A stretch of DNA of 6,056 nucleotides from an uncultured Burkholderiaceae bacterium (lineage in GTDB: Bacteria > Pseudomonadota > Gammaproteobacteria > Burkholderiales > Burkholderiaceae_C): the NCBI GenBank assembly GCA_938022295.1, contig CALIDR010000189.1, positions 1 to 6,056 of the forward strand. The letters run 5' to 3'. Below the pieces are notes generated by a model, which worked only from the letters and a program-made list of their open reading frames with translations, was not told the DNA's origin and made no database searches. Below are positions 5,929 through 6,056 of the stretch, one piece after another; within the stretch, counting starts at the first letter, position 1; every line of letters begins with the position of its first letter. The translations under genes were made by a program, and so were the position numbers.

Positions 5929-6038
5929 GCGCCCGTGGCCCGGCGCCGAACTCGCTACGTTCGCCTTCGGCTCACTGCGCTCGGGCAACGGCGCCGAGTT
6001 CGATCACGAAGCGCGCTCGCGCGCGCGGCCACGGGCGC
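5929..6038. repeat. nested inverted repeat module
   Basis: A perfect 12-bp inverted repeat, GCGCCCGTGGCC (5929-5940) and GGCCACGGGCGC (6027-6038), brackets an inner 8-bp pair, CGAACTCG (5947-5954) and CGAGTTCG (5995-6002). CGGCGCCGA occurs directly at 5941-5949 and 5989-5997. Between the inner arms are two related 12-mers, at 5951-5962 and 5971-5982. The two nested arm pairs and the ~110-base size suggest a compact repetitive element or structured RNA. Family identity is unknown. Confidence 0.5.
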
Positions 6039-6056
6039 TGCGTTGCTCGGCGCCTC

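Larger units (their letters stand above)
5745..6056. other. 312-base gene-free region downstream of uvrC, rich in dyads
   Basis: I find no reading frame here with recognisable protein features on either strand, and no tRNA. The first 100 bases contain a hairpin and GCTTT repeats. From about 5831 onward the sequence is crowded with palindromes. These include CCTGCGCAGG (5835-5844), GGCGC/GCGCC (5847-5862), GCCAGCG/CGCTGGC (5895-5913) and a nested inverted repeat at 5929-6038. A 10-base alternating CG run lies at 6018-6027. The region could be a repetitive intergenic element, a structured 3' UTR, or the leader of the next gene, which is not in the window. Confidence 0.5.

Noticed and set aside
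5996..6006. GAGTTCGATCA resembling a tRNA T-loop
   Set aside because: No matching acceptor stem, anticodon arm or CCA end is found at tRNA distances.
1..6056. CRISPR array, insertion sequence or prophage signal
   Set aside because: There are no regularly spaced repeats, transposase motifs or phage proteins, and composition is uniform across the genes.

Overview
The window is about 6 kb of very GC-rich chromosomal DNA with strong third-position GC bias. The proteins look betaproteobacterial, most likely Burkholderiales. The best evidence is an EF-P carrying arginine at position 32 beside its own rhamnosyltransferase EarP, together with UvrC and MnmC sequences of betaproteobacterial type. No mobile element, phage gene, CRISPR array or RNA gene was found. 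The order assignment comes from remembered family features, not from a search.

Layout, left to right. Bases 1-1867 hold a tight minus-strand group. Read in transcription order it is a 65-codon gene of unknown function, a DUF3445 / heme-dependent oxidative N-demethylase-like gene, and the 5' part of mnmC, which runs off the left edge. Each downstream member starts with GTG exactly 7 bases after the previous stop. Bases 1922-1948 hold a clean rho-independent terminator for efp, so this group is probably a separate transcription unit from efp. Bases 1973-3730 hold earP and then efp on the minus strand, separated by 111 bases. A 46-base divergent gap follows, then uvrC on the plus strand (3777-5744). 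The last 312 bases contain no recognisable gene but are dense in dyad symmetries and short imperfect repeats.

How the genes work together. EarP is expected to rhamnosylate EF-P on Arg32, and modified EF-P rescues ribosomes stalled on polyproline. MnmC finishes the wobble-uridine modification of some tRNAs, so three of the six genes serve translation. UvrC is the dual-incision nuclease of nucleotide excision repair and is functionally unrelated to its neighbours. The DUF3445 protein and the 65-residue protein have no established role here.

Most of the window is ordinary housekeeping DNA. The leads worth a second look are a PPPPG stall motif inside EarP itself, the small unknown gene coupled to DUF3445 and mnmC, the absence of any recognisable Shine-Dalgarno sequence at all six visible starts, and the dyad-rich 3' region.
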